DNA of 64,000 bases. It comes from Nephrocerus scutellatus. Taxonomy: Eukaryota; Arthropoda; Insecta; Diptera; Pipunculidae. The stretch covers positions 60,235,016 through 60,299,015 of the forward strand of contig OX352763.1 in assembly GCA_947095585.1 (NCBI GenBank), in the 5' to 3' direction. Within the stretch, counting starts at the first letter, position 1, and the number at the start of each line of letters is the position of its first letter. Below the pieces are notes generated by a model. That model did not search any database. It was not told where the DNA came from and saw only the letters and a program-made list of their open reading frames with translations. Shown here in pieces: positions 10,793 through 21,699 of the stretch. A program made the translations under genes and the position numbers.

Positions 10793-11017
10793 CAAGGGGG
10801 CCGATTATGTTTGGATTTCGTATTGTGTTGGATTTAATATGTTATTGAATTTGCATTATCTTGAATTTTGTAAGCGCACTTAAGTTGAAATGTGGAGCAG
10901 AAACGATTTTGTACATTGATGTAGGACTGACGATACCTTAATTTAACCCGTGTAAACACGCACTGTATAAATGCGAGTCTAATTGCCTTTCTAATCGCTG
11001 CTATGTTCGTACAAAAA
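10793..11017 (+). repeat. BEL/Pao polypurine tract and partial 3' LTR
   Basis: AAGGGGGCCGA at about 10793-10804 looks like the polypurine tract, about 50 bp after the pol stop. The next sequence begins TATGTTTGG, probably the LTR start, and holds TATAAAT at about 10966, a candidate promoter. A family-A repeat interrupts it at about 11018, so the LTR end is lost. Confidence 0.55.
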
Positions 11018-11522
11018 AAAAACAACCCATAAAAATTAAAATTTTTCTTGTAAATTCTCTAATCGGGGATACACACACACACACACTGCCTGATCGTCTT
11101 GTGGCAAAATCATCCACCAAATGACGCAGCGGCAGCGAACAGCGCTGCTCACAAAACACAGAGCTCAGACTTTGCCGTGATCTGATGCGATATAGCGATA
11201 TTTAAAAATTGTATATTGGGGTCCCCAAGGGGCCGATCGCACAAAAAGTGTTTTCCATCGAAGACACACATGTGTACAAAATTTAAAGAAAATCGGGTAA
11301 ATTTTGTAAAATATTTGTATGGGAGCCCCCCGAACACGAGGTCCGAGGGGCCTCAAATTTTAATAGAAAGTATTGTCACCGGAAATATACATGTGTGCAA
11401 AATTTCAATAAAATCGGACCATAGGAAGTGGGCTAAAAATTGATCAGAAAATCTGACCAGCCAGTCAGCCAGCCAACCAGCCAGCCATGTGCACGCGAAG
11501 TTAATATAGAGAATTTAAAAAC
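11018..11522 (+). mobile_element. Family-A non-autonomous repeat, copy A1
   Basis: The copy starts with AACCCATAAAAATTAAAA, then TAAATTCTCTAATCGGGG and a short (CA)n tract, and ends with GAAGTTAATATAGAGAATTT. The ends form an imperfect terminal inverted repeat around TAAATTCTCTA. The middle has two units of the family-A core (TACACATGTGT, AAGAAAATCGGG, TATTTGTATGGGAGCC). The open frame at 11216-11443 is produced by the repeat and recurs in other copies; I do not regard it as a gene. A (CCAGCCAGT)n run near 11455-11485 precedes the right end. Confidence 0.75.
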
Positions 11523-11690
11523 ATACTTCTTGATTGACAGCTTCGTGCTTTAGTTTTCTTATTCTCTGTACTTTCAACATGAACACACGTTTGCTTTTTA
11601 TTAATAAAATAAATTTTGATAATTGTTCGAGCTTCCTTCTTTTTTATTTTTAAAAATATTATAGGTCCTTCGATACAAAATTATACAATA
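11523..11690. other. Spacer, AT-rich, no gene seen
   Basis: Short non-coding stretch between repeat A1 and the start of recognisable LOA-like sequence. Confidence 0.4.
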
Positions 11691-12890
11691 CCGGACGGTA
11701 GCACGGTGCAATCGCTGGCTACCGGTAGGCCCCTGCAATGGTGGGTGGTGGTTTATCCACTACCGACAAACACAGAACGACTATTAAAGGGAATCCTTCT
11801 ACCAGCAGTGGAAGGGTTGTAGCACCTCATGGCCCTCCCGCCACATGCAACAACAAAGGAGGTAAGTCGTACCGACTACTTCACTTGGGAATGCATCTTG
11901 TAATAATAGTTCGCGACAGCGCACTCCAACAAGGAGCTCTACAAGGACCGGCGTAATGCCAATCGGACACTGAAGGCCCTTGGAGCTATTTCGCTTAGGC
12001 AAATCGCCAAGCTTAAATGGGCAAAAGACTTTCTTGATAAGGACAGCAGGAAGACCAGTGGAGACTTTACGTCGAAGCGACAGAGATCGGTGGAGGTGGC
12101 CATTCCAGTCTCAAAAATACTCAAGGCACATAGTGCAACCGCCCTTAGTCACTCCACCATTACATCTCAGAGGTCCTTCAGCGACGTCCTGAAAGCCAGG
12201 ATCGTTGTCGCGGTAATTGATCTTAGCGAAATAGACGGATCCATCTCTCCTGATCGGTGGCAGCAAATTAATTTCAAACTTTCAGACAGAGCTTAACGAA
12301 GGGTCGCACTGGACCTCCTCCTACCACATACGATGGCGGTTGGCATCAAGGCCGGATAAAGCTTATAGCGTGCGAAAATTCGAGATCTTTTGATCTCTTT
12401 AAACTGGCTATTGACAGTCTTGGGGAGGTTTGGCCTGGTGCCAAGCTCGAGGTTGTTGCAAAGGAGGATATCCCTAGCCGACAAAGACTTGGATTCCCAT
12501 CGAACCCCCACTGCTGATGGAATACTCAATCCTAAGCAATCCCTCTTTTCCGACGCACGATTGGAAGGTCGCTAAGATAGAGGAACGTAGGGGCTAGCAC
12601 AGATCCGCGATAGTTGTGATGAACCAGGAATCCCTTGCTCCCCTGGCAAGGACCAAAGGCGTGATTCAGTTTGGATGGAACCACATTACACTTCGGGTCT
12701 ATAAGAAGGATGAGTTAGAAGCTGGTAAACCACCCACTCATCCATCGGACTCGGAGTTTCAAGTTCCTGAACCGGGAAAATCCGTCACCTTCCCTACGAC
12801 GGATGACGTTGTTCCCCTTAGCTTCGGCTTCTCAACTCGCCTTCGGAGGGGGATGAGCTAGACAACACTGTAGTGGAGGTCTCTGCCCAA
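11690..12890 (+). pseudogene. ORF1 remnant of an LOA/R1-type non-LTR retrotransposon
   Basis: The region can be read as one degraded ORF1 moving through all three frames. The clearest part (about 12228-12530) has EIDGSISPDRWQQINFKL followed, in another frame, by KLIACENSRSFDLFKLAI, EVWPGAKLEVV and IPSRQRLGF. These match the DUF4780 domain typical of ORF1 in LOA/R1 elements. ORF1 normally binds the element RNA. The upstream segment at about 11800-11870 (APHGPPA) has a counterpart at 52170-52200 in a second copy. Several stops and frameshifts are present. ORF2 starts 13 bases after the region. Confidence 0.65.
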
Positions 12891-12902
12891 GTGTAGCAAT
12901 AA

Positions 12903-15900
12903 TGCTGCGGGTGGTACAGATTAATCTTCAACACTCCAAAAAGGCTTCGGCCTCCCTTCTACTCCGTATATGTAGACAAAGAAGATAAACTCCGTGGCAG
13001 AAAAAGGTAAACCTAGATCACGCACATTGGTAAAAAATAGTCATAATGTATTCTTACTCCCTAATTTTAGCGACCGTTAAACCACCGCGGTGAAGCTGGA
13101 GATTGCCAAGGGTGCATATTTCATGGCATCGGAAAATCTGGCACACGACTGCGTGGAAACTCTACCAGGTGTCAATCTAAAAAGAATAATAGAGGAAGCG
13201 AAATCCAAGAAAACCAGCTAACGCTAACGGACACCATTCGGTATGGGGCCGTACTGACATAAACGACAGAGGTGAGCTACTTTTTTATTATATTTTAAGT
13301 ACTAACCTGGTTGTTTCCAATATAGGTAATGAACCAACGTTCATTACCAAAAATAGACAAGAGGTCCTAGATATCACCGTTGTCTCAGACTCAATTCACC
13401 ACAGAATGCTAAACTGGAAGGTTTCGGCTGAGCACTCTTTCTCAGATCACCGTTACATTCAGGTTAGTGTTGACGATGAACCCCCTTGCCAATCAGTATT
13501 CAGAAATTATCGTAAAACCGATTGGCTCAAGTATAGAGATACATTTAGACGTCATCTTAACGATGAGTCTAGTTATCCTCCCACTAACTTTTTTGAGCTT
13601 GACAATAAGGTCAAGGAACTCACATTGGCCTTAAATAGAGCGCTGTCCGCTTCCTGTCCTCTTATTCTACCTAGGGGTAAGAAGAGACCACACTGGTGGA
13701 ACTGAGCTGGGCCAATTTAGAAAAAGCTCTTAAAAGCTTTTCAACTTCGCCATGTTCACAGGAACAGAGACCGACTGTGATGCCTACAAAGAATCCCTTA
13801 AAGTGTATAAAAAAGAATTGAGGAAAGCCAAGCGCGCATCCTGGAGACTCTTTTGAGGCAGAATGGAAGAGGCTTCTGAAGCATCAAGGCTCAGGAAAAT
13901 CCTCTCAACTAATCCAATAATGGGTAGCTGTCTAAAAAAAACTGATGGCTCGTGGACTACTTCTTGCGAAGAATTGCTAAATCTGCTTCTAGATACCAAT
14001 TTTCCAAATAGCTCTCATACTACCTACAACACTGATCTAAATAGATCAATTAGGTATAATACCATCTCTCGAGATATAATTGATAAGGACAATTGGGCAC
14101 TACATAGCTTCAAATCATATAAATATGCAGGAAGGGACGGCATAATCCCAGCCGAACTGCAAAGAGCTTCGGACATTATCCTTTCTTTGCTTGAGACAAT
14201 TTTCAAAAGTTGTCTTGATCCGGTCTATATTCCAGTCATATGGAGAAAGGTGAAAGTGGTCTTCATTCCAAAAGCAGTTAAATGTTCCCACGTCACTCCA
14301 AAAGACCTCAGACCCATTAGCCTTACGTCATTCCGTTTAAAAACATTAGAAAGACTGATCGATATCCACCTTCGTACTAGTATTAACAAAGGACTTCTGT
14401 CCGTCGATCAACACGCGTACTGCAAGGGCAAATCTGTAGAAACAGCTCTGCATACGCTTGTACGTTCCATTGAAAACTCCCATAATCACAAGGAATACTC
14501 AATGGTGGTTTCCCTGGACATCGGAGGCGCTTTTAACAACGCCAAAACATCTGCGATCACGGATGCGCTGTCGACTTTGGGGGTGAACGACACACTGGGT
14601 GAACTGATTGATCTTCTACTCACAAGTAGGATCATAAATTCAAGACTTGGTGTGTCGTCTGCCAAAATATTTGTCAGCAGAGGCACCCTGCAAGGGGGAT
14701 TCCAGAATGCTCTAAATAAGCTAATAAGCTGGGCAGATCACTGTGGTCTAAGAACCGAACTTGTCCTCTTTACGAGGAAGTACAAAAACCCACTCGTCAA
14801 CCCTCCGTCCATCAAGGGCTCAAGCTTGACTTTCTCCGATAAGGCCAAATATCTTGGTCTTATTCTTGATAGGAAGCTGAGCTGGAAACCAAACATACAA
14901 GAAAGAGTCCGTAAAGCCACAGTGGCACTCTTCACAAGCAAAAAAGCCATAGGAAGCAAATGGGGTCTTCAATCGCATATCACTCATTGGCTGTACACAG
15001 CAGTAGTCAGACCTATTCTGCTATACGGTGTGACTGTTTGGTGGACTGCATTAGATAAAGCGATTAATTGCGACAAACTAAGCAGAGACCAAAGATCAGC
15101 TTGTCTTTGTGTGAGCGGAGCGCTTCGTACAACTCCCTCAGTTGCACTGGACATTCTGCTCAACCTTGCTCCACTCGACATCTTCGGCAGACAACTGGCT
15201 GCAAGCGCGGCTACTCGCCTCAGAGCAATCTCTCAGTTAACCGTGAATGATTTCGGCCACTCTTCTATCCTGAATTCAGTCAGGACTCCACTTGTCAACA
15301 TAGACTACACCATTCCGCAGCTCCACTTCAACAAAAACTTCCAGGTCACCATCCCCTCCAGGCCTTCTTGGGAGGAAGGTATCTACTTGGAAAATGAAGG
15401 AATTCACTTCTACACAGAAAACTAATGAAGGGGTTGGCGGAGGTGTCTTTTCAAAAAGACTAAATCTAAGTCTCTCTTTCCGTCTTCCTGATCACTGTAG
15501 TGTTTTCCAAGCTGAAGTCATGGCTATTAAGAAAGCCTTGTCTTGCCTAAAGAGTAATGTCATATCTGTTAAGGATATCCACATTTTCTCGAAAAGCTGC
15601 GCTAAAGTCCATGGAATCAGTTTAAACAATTTCCATTCTAGCCCGGAATCGCCTATCGTCTCTTGAGTTCAACATTCACCTGTGCTGGGTGCCGGGGCAT
15701 AGAGACATTCCTGGTAATTGTATGGCTGATGAACTCGCCAAACATGGAACCACACTACCCCTATTGCCTGAATATGGTCCACTAGGCATGCCGATCGCCA
15801 CGTGCAAACTCATGTTTAACAGGGATGCTATAGTAAAAACTAATTACAGATGGTCAAACGGCACAACTTGCATAGCAACAAAGCAAATCTGGCCCAAGCT

Positions 15901-16290
15901 AGATCCGAAACTCTCCAAGTGTTTGATCTCTCAAAACAGACTGCACATTAGTGCCATTATAGGTGTCATAACTGGACACTGTCTCATAGGCAAGCATGCA
16001 GAAAGCCTAGGAGTCTTTTCCAACAATTTCTGCAGAAGCTGCATGGATTAGGAGGAGGAGAAAACCACTCTCCATCTACTTTGTACGTGCCCAGCCCTCT
16101 CGAATAGGCGGAAGCTCCATCTGGGAGCGTTCTTTTAACATTACATTAATGACATGACATTAATAGTCTCTTACGCTTCATACGAAGCTCCAAGTGTTCC
16201 AACGAGTAGGCTTGGAATTTTTCTAGATCCCTGTGGTATCACAACGGACCTTCATGGTCTAAGTGCGTCGGTTTTGACTGACGGCCACGT
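12903..16290 (+). pseudogene. ORF2 of the LOA-like element: endonuclease, RT lacking the YADD box, RNase H
   Basis: ORF2 starts MLRVVQINLQHSKKASA, the first strand of the APE endonuclease. Most of that domain is lost; HHSVWGRTDINDRG (about 13225-13265) and SDHRYIQ (13446) remain. RT reads openly from 13863 to 15425: AGRDGIIPAEL, LRPISLTSF, SLDIGGAFNN (box A), then RGTLQGG at about 14683-14700 joins directly to FQNALNKLISW. The segment that should hold the catalytic YADD is missing, so the frame is open but the enzyme is dead. An RNase H domain follows (FQAEVMAIKKAL, then WVPGHRDIPGNCMADELAK at about 15685), as in LOA and I elements. A TAG at 16049-16051 interrupts the final Cys-rich tail. Confidence 0.82.
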
Positions 16291-16293
16291 CAA

Positions 16294-16318
16294 CCTAACC
16301 TAACCTAACCTAACCTAA
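16294..16318 (+). repeat. (CCTAA)5 tail at the 3' end of the LOA-like element
   Basis: Five perfect CCTAA units follow the end of ORF2 sequence by a few bases. The unit equals the ancestral insect telomere repeat, but here it most simply represents the short tandem tail of the retrotransposon. Confidence 0.75.
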
Positions 16319-16329
16319 AAAGGCTTTTG

Positions 16330-16790
16330 TTGTCCTTAACCTCAAGTTCAATTGTCATTTCTAGTCTAGTGTGCCTAAAACTACTTGCATCATCTAAATA
16401 GAGTAAAAACCGTGCGATAAAACTTATCGGTGACGAAAACATGCGAAATCAATAGATTCGCTTGATCACCGCAGGAACGTTTCCTGCTTGTCACTATTTT
16501 AACGCTTCTTCCACCAGCGGGGCTCAAGAGAAATATGCAGCTGTATGGTGCCATGCGTCCTTGAATTCAACCGTAATACTCGTGGCGTTCTAAATGCTCA
16601 TCAGTTTAGCCTCAAGAACATCTTTAGATGTACAGTTAAGTTCAGGGATTCGTTCTTCAGCCGTACAACACGTATGTGGAATGCTCTGCCAAACTCTGTC
16701 TTTCCATGTCACTATGATCCACAGGCATTCAAAACACAAGCTCATAGACATCTCTTCTCTTCTCCTCCTTTTCCTTAACGCCCACGATGT
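16330..16790 (+). pseudogene. CR1-like family K, copy K1: RT C-terminal fragment
   Basis: Nucleotide sequence matches the end of the copies at 40140-40560 (plus) and 57900-58330 (minus). It encodes pieces such as NTRGVLNAHQFSLKN and RTTRMWNALPNSVFP, the conserved end of this CR1/Jockey-group ORF2. Upstream sequence is missing (5' truncation) and there are several frame changes. Confidence 0.75.
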
Positions 16791-16859
16791 GCCAAGCACA
16801 TAGCCGAGCATTTACACGTACGCAAATTATAAAAAAAACGCCAAAATTGGGGCATAGCT

Positions 16860-17690
16860 TCCTCTTCAGCAGATCAAATTAATTTTGCTGCTCGCTCGTC
16901 CATTTGAATTTCTGATTTTTCTCAGTGAGGCGATGCAGACTTCGAGCAACATCTGCAAACTTAGTCACAAACCGCAGATAGTATTAGCATATCCCCAAAA
17001 ATCTGCGCAGCTAATGTAGATTTATTGGTACTTTCTAACTTCTTCAGATCCATGCGCACTCCTTGGATATGATACAATGTGATCCAAATAATTCACTTCA
17101 CTCTGGAAGAGGCTACATTTCGGTGGGCTCAACTTCAATCCTGCGGTTTTAATGGTTTCTAGAACTTGCCAATGATTAATCTTGTGTTCACTGAATGTGC
17201 GCCCAAATATGATGATGTCATCCAAATAGACCAGACATGTTTCCAGCTAAGACCTCGCGAAACATGTTCCATCAACCCCTCAAAGCTAGCAGGAGCATTG
17301 CAGAAACCAAACGGCATTACAAAAAATTGATATAAACCGTTTCCCGCTGTATATGCTGTCTTCTCCTTGTCGTTGTTATAAATAACTACCTGCCAGTATC
17401 CGCTTTTCAGATCCAATGTACTGAAGATTCTGGCTCCCGATAAGGTATCAAACACAACACCAATACGTAGCAAAGAATAGCTATTCTTTTTGGTGACATC
17501 GTTCAATTTCCGGTAGTCCACACAAAATCTCGTTGAACCATCCTTCCTTTGGGCAAATACCCCAGGCGAGCTCCATCGGCTTTTGGACTTTTCTATAATT
17601 ACATACGTTCCATCTTCTGAACCAGATTTTCGGTTTCTTGTTGGTTCGCTAGCGGTAATCGTCTTGGCGCTTGGAGTTCAATTAATATAC
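16860..17690 (-). pseudogene. Ty3/gypsy reverse transcriptase fragment (minus strand)
   Basis: Read from 17690 downwards: PRRLPLANQQETENLVQKM, then SSPGVFAQRKDGSTRFCVD, DYRKLNDVTKKN, TLDLKSGYWQV (box A Asp), QFFVMPFGFCNAPASFE (box B) and MDDIIIFGRTFSEH (the YxDD region, with a frameshift at about 17220). CSLFQSEVNYLDHIV follows, and finally FADVARSLHRLTEKN near 16900-16950. Gag, RNase H, integrase and LTRs are absent. The family differs from the gypsy element at 1-4250 and from the Mdg3-like one at 24-30 kb. Confidence 0.82.
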
Positions 17691-17717
17691 AATATGTGTT
17701 GTATGTTCCGACGCAGT

Positions 17718-18274
17718 GAGTATAAATATTGCTGACCAACTTTGGGATAAAATTAAGAGTAAGCTGCAGAAATGGGGTGATGATTTCAAAAAACAAATCA
17801 CTGACATTTTTAATGCAAAATTATCTGCGCTTGAATATAGGCTTAACTCCAAGTCAATGAACTCTGCGTAAAAACATCAACCACAACAACCTGCATGCGT
17901 GAAGAGTTCATCCAACTCGAATCAAGAATCGACAAAATAGAGCGGGAAAAGCTGAGCACCACTCCGAAGTATCTTTCGCGCTAAGTCACGTAATGCTGCT
18001 GACGGCAAGTCGGATGCATGCATTGTTGTCAAGTTTGGCTGCAATGCCGACAAAAGAGGTTTCATGCGTGCTGCATCGAACTTTCGCAGACAAAACAAAG
18101 CGTTGTTTGAAACTAACTGATATCGGACTCAGCTATGACAACCCTTCTTTTGTAAACGATAGTGTTACTAAGAGGAACTATTTAATCCAATGTGAGGCGG
18201 CTAAACTCAAGCGCAGCTCCCATCTTTCCAGTGTTCGAATTGTAAACGGACAAATATTCATCCAACACAATTAA
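17718..18274 (+). pseudogene. ORF1 of a CR1/Jockey-group element with FP-like C-terminal domain
   Basis: The first part has a coiled-coil-like stretch (IADQLWDKIKSKLQKWGDD at about 17725), stop codons, then VVKFGCNADKRGFMRA in one frame. After a shift near 18115 the second frame gives LTDIGLSYDNPSFVND and VRIVNGQIFIQHN, ending at 18274. This C-terminal part resembles the baculovirus FP-25K C-terminal domain found in ORF1 proteins of many CR1-type retroposons. It probably belongs with the ORF2 remnant directly downstream in the same orientation. Confidence 0.65.
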
Positions 18275-18475
18275 AACAGTATTCCAGTTGCCGTATCAAG
18301 CCTGACCGAGCTTAGAAAAACTGTGGAGAATGAAAAAGCTAAACTACAGAAGTAGCATATTCATAAACATTAATTTTAATTTTTTTCCTATTGTCTTTTT
18401 TGATTCATAATGAGTTTTGATTGATAATGATTTATAAATCATTAAAATCGAGATGTTTTAACAATTATTTTTATA

Positions 18476-20178
18476 ATGCAGATGATTTTGCTTTGGCCAA
18501 CGTTGATAATGATTCATCCTCCAAAAGTTTTAATATTCTTCAATTTAATATTATGTGGTATGAATGATCTAAGTAAGTTTGATAATTTATTACACTTTGT
18601 TGATAGTCTAAACACTGATCTTCATTTAATAATTATAACGGAAACGTTTGTTAAAAGTTCAAATGCACATATTCTATTTCAATATAGCTAACTATTCATC
18701 TGTATTTTCAAGTAGAGACGACAGATCAGGTGGTGGCATTGCTATCTTCATTAGAAATGACATACATTATAGCGTTATAAGTTCAGATAATGGCACGTTA
18801 CCTTTTCAATATATTTGTGTTCAGCTTGTGGATTATAATAAAACTAATATATATAGGCCGCCAGACTCTAACCTTGATTGTTTTTTGGAATTTTTAGAAC
18901 AATTGTTATATAGTAATAAGGCGACCTCTGATTCTATTGTTATTGGAGATTTGAATATACCCGTTAACAAAGACACAAAACTAGTTTCGAATTATAAATC
19001 TATATTACTCAGTTATGGTATGATTGTTACGAATAACTCTGCTACTAGACCTAGGAGTGGTAATATTTTGGATCTTGCCATTTCTAGTTTCCTCAATATA
19101 GACTGTGTTTTTAACTCAACCATTGAATCTGACATTAGTTTAGATATTTAGAAAAAAAAACTGTCTATTATAAGAAAGTCAATCGCCATTTCGATGAATT
19201 TTTAAGTTGAACATCCTTCAATGTTCGCAATCCTGATCTTACCTTAAAAAATATTATTGAAAAATATAATGAACTGGTTGATAATAACACCAACATTCAA
19301 CATTTTCGGGTGAAAATGAAGAATTCTAATAATTGCCTTGGATAAGCATTGATCTGTGGAATTTAATTAAAACAAAAAACCGAATCTATAAGCGATATAA
19401 ACTAAACACGGATAATTTCGTCTTAAAAAACAAATTAAATTTGCTTAACAAAAAAGTCAAGTCATTAAAATACTACACCAAAAAAAAATATTTTGAAAAC
19501 TTGTTTAATAATTTAAACCAAAAAGAAGTATGGAAGCAAATCAAATATTTTTGAAAAGTAATAGCAAAGCAAAAGTGCAAATCTATTGTACATAATAATG
19601 TAGAATATAAAGAGAAGACCACCATTAATAATATTTTCAATGATTTCTTTATAAATGTGGGTAAACTTCTGCTTCCATACTAACAATAATTGGAATCAAT
19701 TTAGTACCATCAACACTAATCCGAACTCGTCTCGTCTTGTCTCCAATTTCTGATACTGAAGTGTTTAATATTATTTGTATAAATAATAGTAAATCTATTA
19801 ACAACTTTCGGCCAATTTCTATGTTGTCTGTATTTGATAAGATATATTGGAAAGATTAATTGCGAATCGATTGACCGCATATCTAAATGAAATTAATTTT
19901 TTTTCTTGTCACCAGTATGGTTTTAGGCAGGGTTCCGGCATTGATACTGCGTTAATTGAAATAACTGATTTTATATATAGAGCCTTTGACAATCAAGAAT
20001 ACACATGTAGTTTATTTTTGGACCTTTACAAAGCATTTGATTCTATAGATCATAGATTGCTTCTTGATAAATTATATCGTTATGGTTTCCGGGGCCTATC
20101 GTATAATCTTTTGAATAGTTATCTTTATAATCGCAAACAATTTCTGAATCGTCTAAATTTGATTCGGCTTTCCACAGT
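18476..20178 (+). pseudogene. ORF2 of a CR1-like element: endonuclease and partial RT
   Basis: The endonuclease is split over two frames: LNTDLHLIIITETFVKSS (about 18600-18660), then DRSGGGIAIFIRND, QYICVQLVDYN, SIVIGDLNIPVNKD and RSGNILDLAISS. The segment 19333-19554 gives the linker (NRIYKRYKL to KKYFENLFNNLNQKEVWK). The RT part, 19847-20178, includes CHQYGFRQGSG and LFLDLYKAFDSIDHRLLL (box A with Asp). The RT stops before box C, so the YADD half and the C-terminus are gone. Stops at 19151 and 19552 and frameshifts mark it as dead. Confidence 0.8.
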
Positions 20179-20189
20179 GGGGTTTTATA

Positions 20190-20250
20190 ATCCGAATGTA
20201 TACCTCCCGGTTCCTAGTAGCCTCTGTACAGCTTAAATCATACCAAGTAT
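20190..20250. repeat. ~60 bp segment also present at 47388-47445
   Basis: TACCTCCCGGTTCCTAGTAG and the following 35 bases recur with few changes at 47390. In both places it marks the end of a retroposon fragment. Its identity is unknown; it could be the edge of another mobile element. Confidence 0.6.
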
Positions 20251-20470
20251 ATAGAATAGAATAATAGAAATAGCATCCACACCCCTATTGGCAGTGGCCA
20301 GTTAATATTCCTAAAGAAATTACTGAATCCATCCCAGTCGGCTTTCTCGTGTAGCCTTACTTTTCTTTCAGAAGTTTTCTCTTTAACTGCGTGGTTCCAC
20401 AGCAAGAAATTAGCGAATACTACACAATAGTCTGAAAAGCCTAGAGGTGGTATTACACTGACAGTGTATT
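20238..20470 (-). pseudogene. Non-LTR endonuclease/linker fragment (minus strand)
   Basis: Reading down from about 20470: PPLGFSDYCVVFANFLLW (the SDH-type motif that ends APE endonucleases, here SDY) followed by KADWDGFSNFF, a conserved linker signature of CR1-type ORF2. Nothing before or after is retained. Confidence 0.65.
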
Positions 20471-20477
20471 TTTTAGG

Positions 20478-20798
20478 ATGAGTCAATATTTTATCCAAAG
20501 ATTCCAGGAACTTTACCGATTATCGAAAGGTTTATTAATTAATTTAATAAATAGTATGGAAGAATATTTTCCAACCACTATATGTCATACGGCAATACCG
20601 TACCACTTGCAAGTTTTAGCGGCAGTTAATTACTTTGCCACCGGTGGATATGGATATGGATACAATGGTCTTTGATGGCCCAATTGCATTCAATTCTCTT
20701 TGAATATCCTCCCAAACACTTTGGATCAATTGTGTCCCTTGAGCCGACTTGAATCTCCCGTTAATGAATTCAAAATTTTCCTCCATTAAATTTATCAT
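20478..20798. pseudogene. Internally deleted PIF/Harbinger transposon: transposase N-terminus and converging Myb-like ORF
   Basis: On the plus strand 20478-20675 encodes FQELYRLSKGLLINLINSM and IPYHLQVLAAVNYFATGGY, typical of the start of Harbinger DDE transposases. On the minus strand 20798-20640 encodes INGRFKSAQGTQLIQSVWED and QRELNAIGPSKT, typical of the Myb/SANT-like DNA-binding partner protein of the same superfamily. Autonomous Harbingers carry both ORFs. Here their 5' ends point at each other and meet near 20650-20665, so the centre, including the DDE catalytic residues, is deleted. Neither product can be functional. Confidence 0.65.
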
Positions 20799-21342
20799 AG
20801 TTCTTTTTTGTTGTTAGTAATTCTTTCCATTTTTGTAAAATAATATATAATACATATATGCAAACTGAAGTAGTAATTATAAATATGATAAATTAAATAA
20901 AAATTATCTTACCAATTCAAATAAAAAAAAATTTTTGACGTTTATTTCGAAAAACAAAACAAAAAACTTCTCGCTCTAGAGCGAGTGTCTAGTCGCCTAG
21001 TGCATAATCGCTATTTCTCGCCTTTAGCTAAAAGTCGCTCAAAAAAGGCGACTTGCCGTGTGCATAATCCCAGTCTACTTGCCGTGTGCATAATCCCAGT
21101 CTATATGTCTAAACACTCGCCGTACAAAACACGCAATCACTCGAGCAACGATACATATTGCGTGGCCAACCAACATATTTCATATATCATGTTGGCACCA
21201 TGCGAGTGTACTCGGCCGATATTCAGACACACTTATAAGCTAAGAAAACACAAAGAAATCAGAGTAGAATATACTGCGGTAGGCATACGCTGTGTTATAC
21301 AGTAAATTCTCCTAAAGGGAAGCTCCTCCGCTGACCGCTGTT
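20799..21342. other. Non-coding; palindrome and 26 bp duplication, possibly a Harbinger end
   Basis: A perfect 16 bp palindrome CTCGCTCTAGAGCGAG lies at 20968-20983. The 26 bp unit beginning ACTTGCCGTGTGCATAATCC is tandemly doubled at 21051-21102, and a related TAGTGCATAATCG lies at 20999. Such short repeats often sit near DNA transposon ends, but no matching left terminus was found. No gene seen. Confidence 0.5.
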
Positions 21343-21669
21343 CTATACGAACAAATTTTTAAAATTACAAACGAGTGCTTTAGCTATCACACTCATTTCC
21401 CTGTTATTGTCAATATAGCAAAATACCGTCGCCAGACACGGTACCTTGCCATATTGTGCCAAATCAGTTATCAAAACCACTGGCGTCGTCCGACACAGGG
21501 TAATAACCGATTTGAAAGCCACCGGCTGTCTATATGCTCCCATAGCGGTAGCAATCCCTGTGGACCCCGCCTTTTTGTTTCCAATATAACAAATTACCAT
21601 CGTCGTATTATGCGGTAAGTTGTCATATTGTGCTGCGCCGGTCACCTGAACGCTGGTCATGTGCTCCAT
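21343..21669. repeat. Imperfect ~180 bp tandem duplication
   Basis: The blocks at about 21407-21465 and 21588-21645 share a CAATATA-CAAA-TACC, CC-TATTGTGC pattern about 180 bp apart. The apparent 108-residue minus-strand ORF over this region shows the same internal repetition (AQYDNLP and AQYGKVP) and is better explained as repeat DNA than as a gene. Confidence 0.5.
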
Positions 21670-21699
21670 TTCATGGTAGCAACGAACCGAAAGAGCAGA

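Noticed and set aside
16294..16318. Telomere or interstitial telomeric repeat
   Set aside because: Only five units, placed exactly at a retroposon 3' end, so a retroposon tail is the simpler reading.
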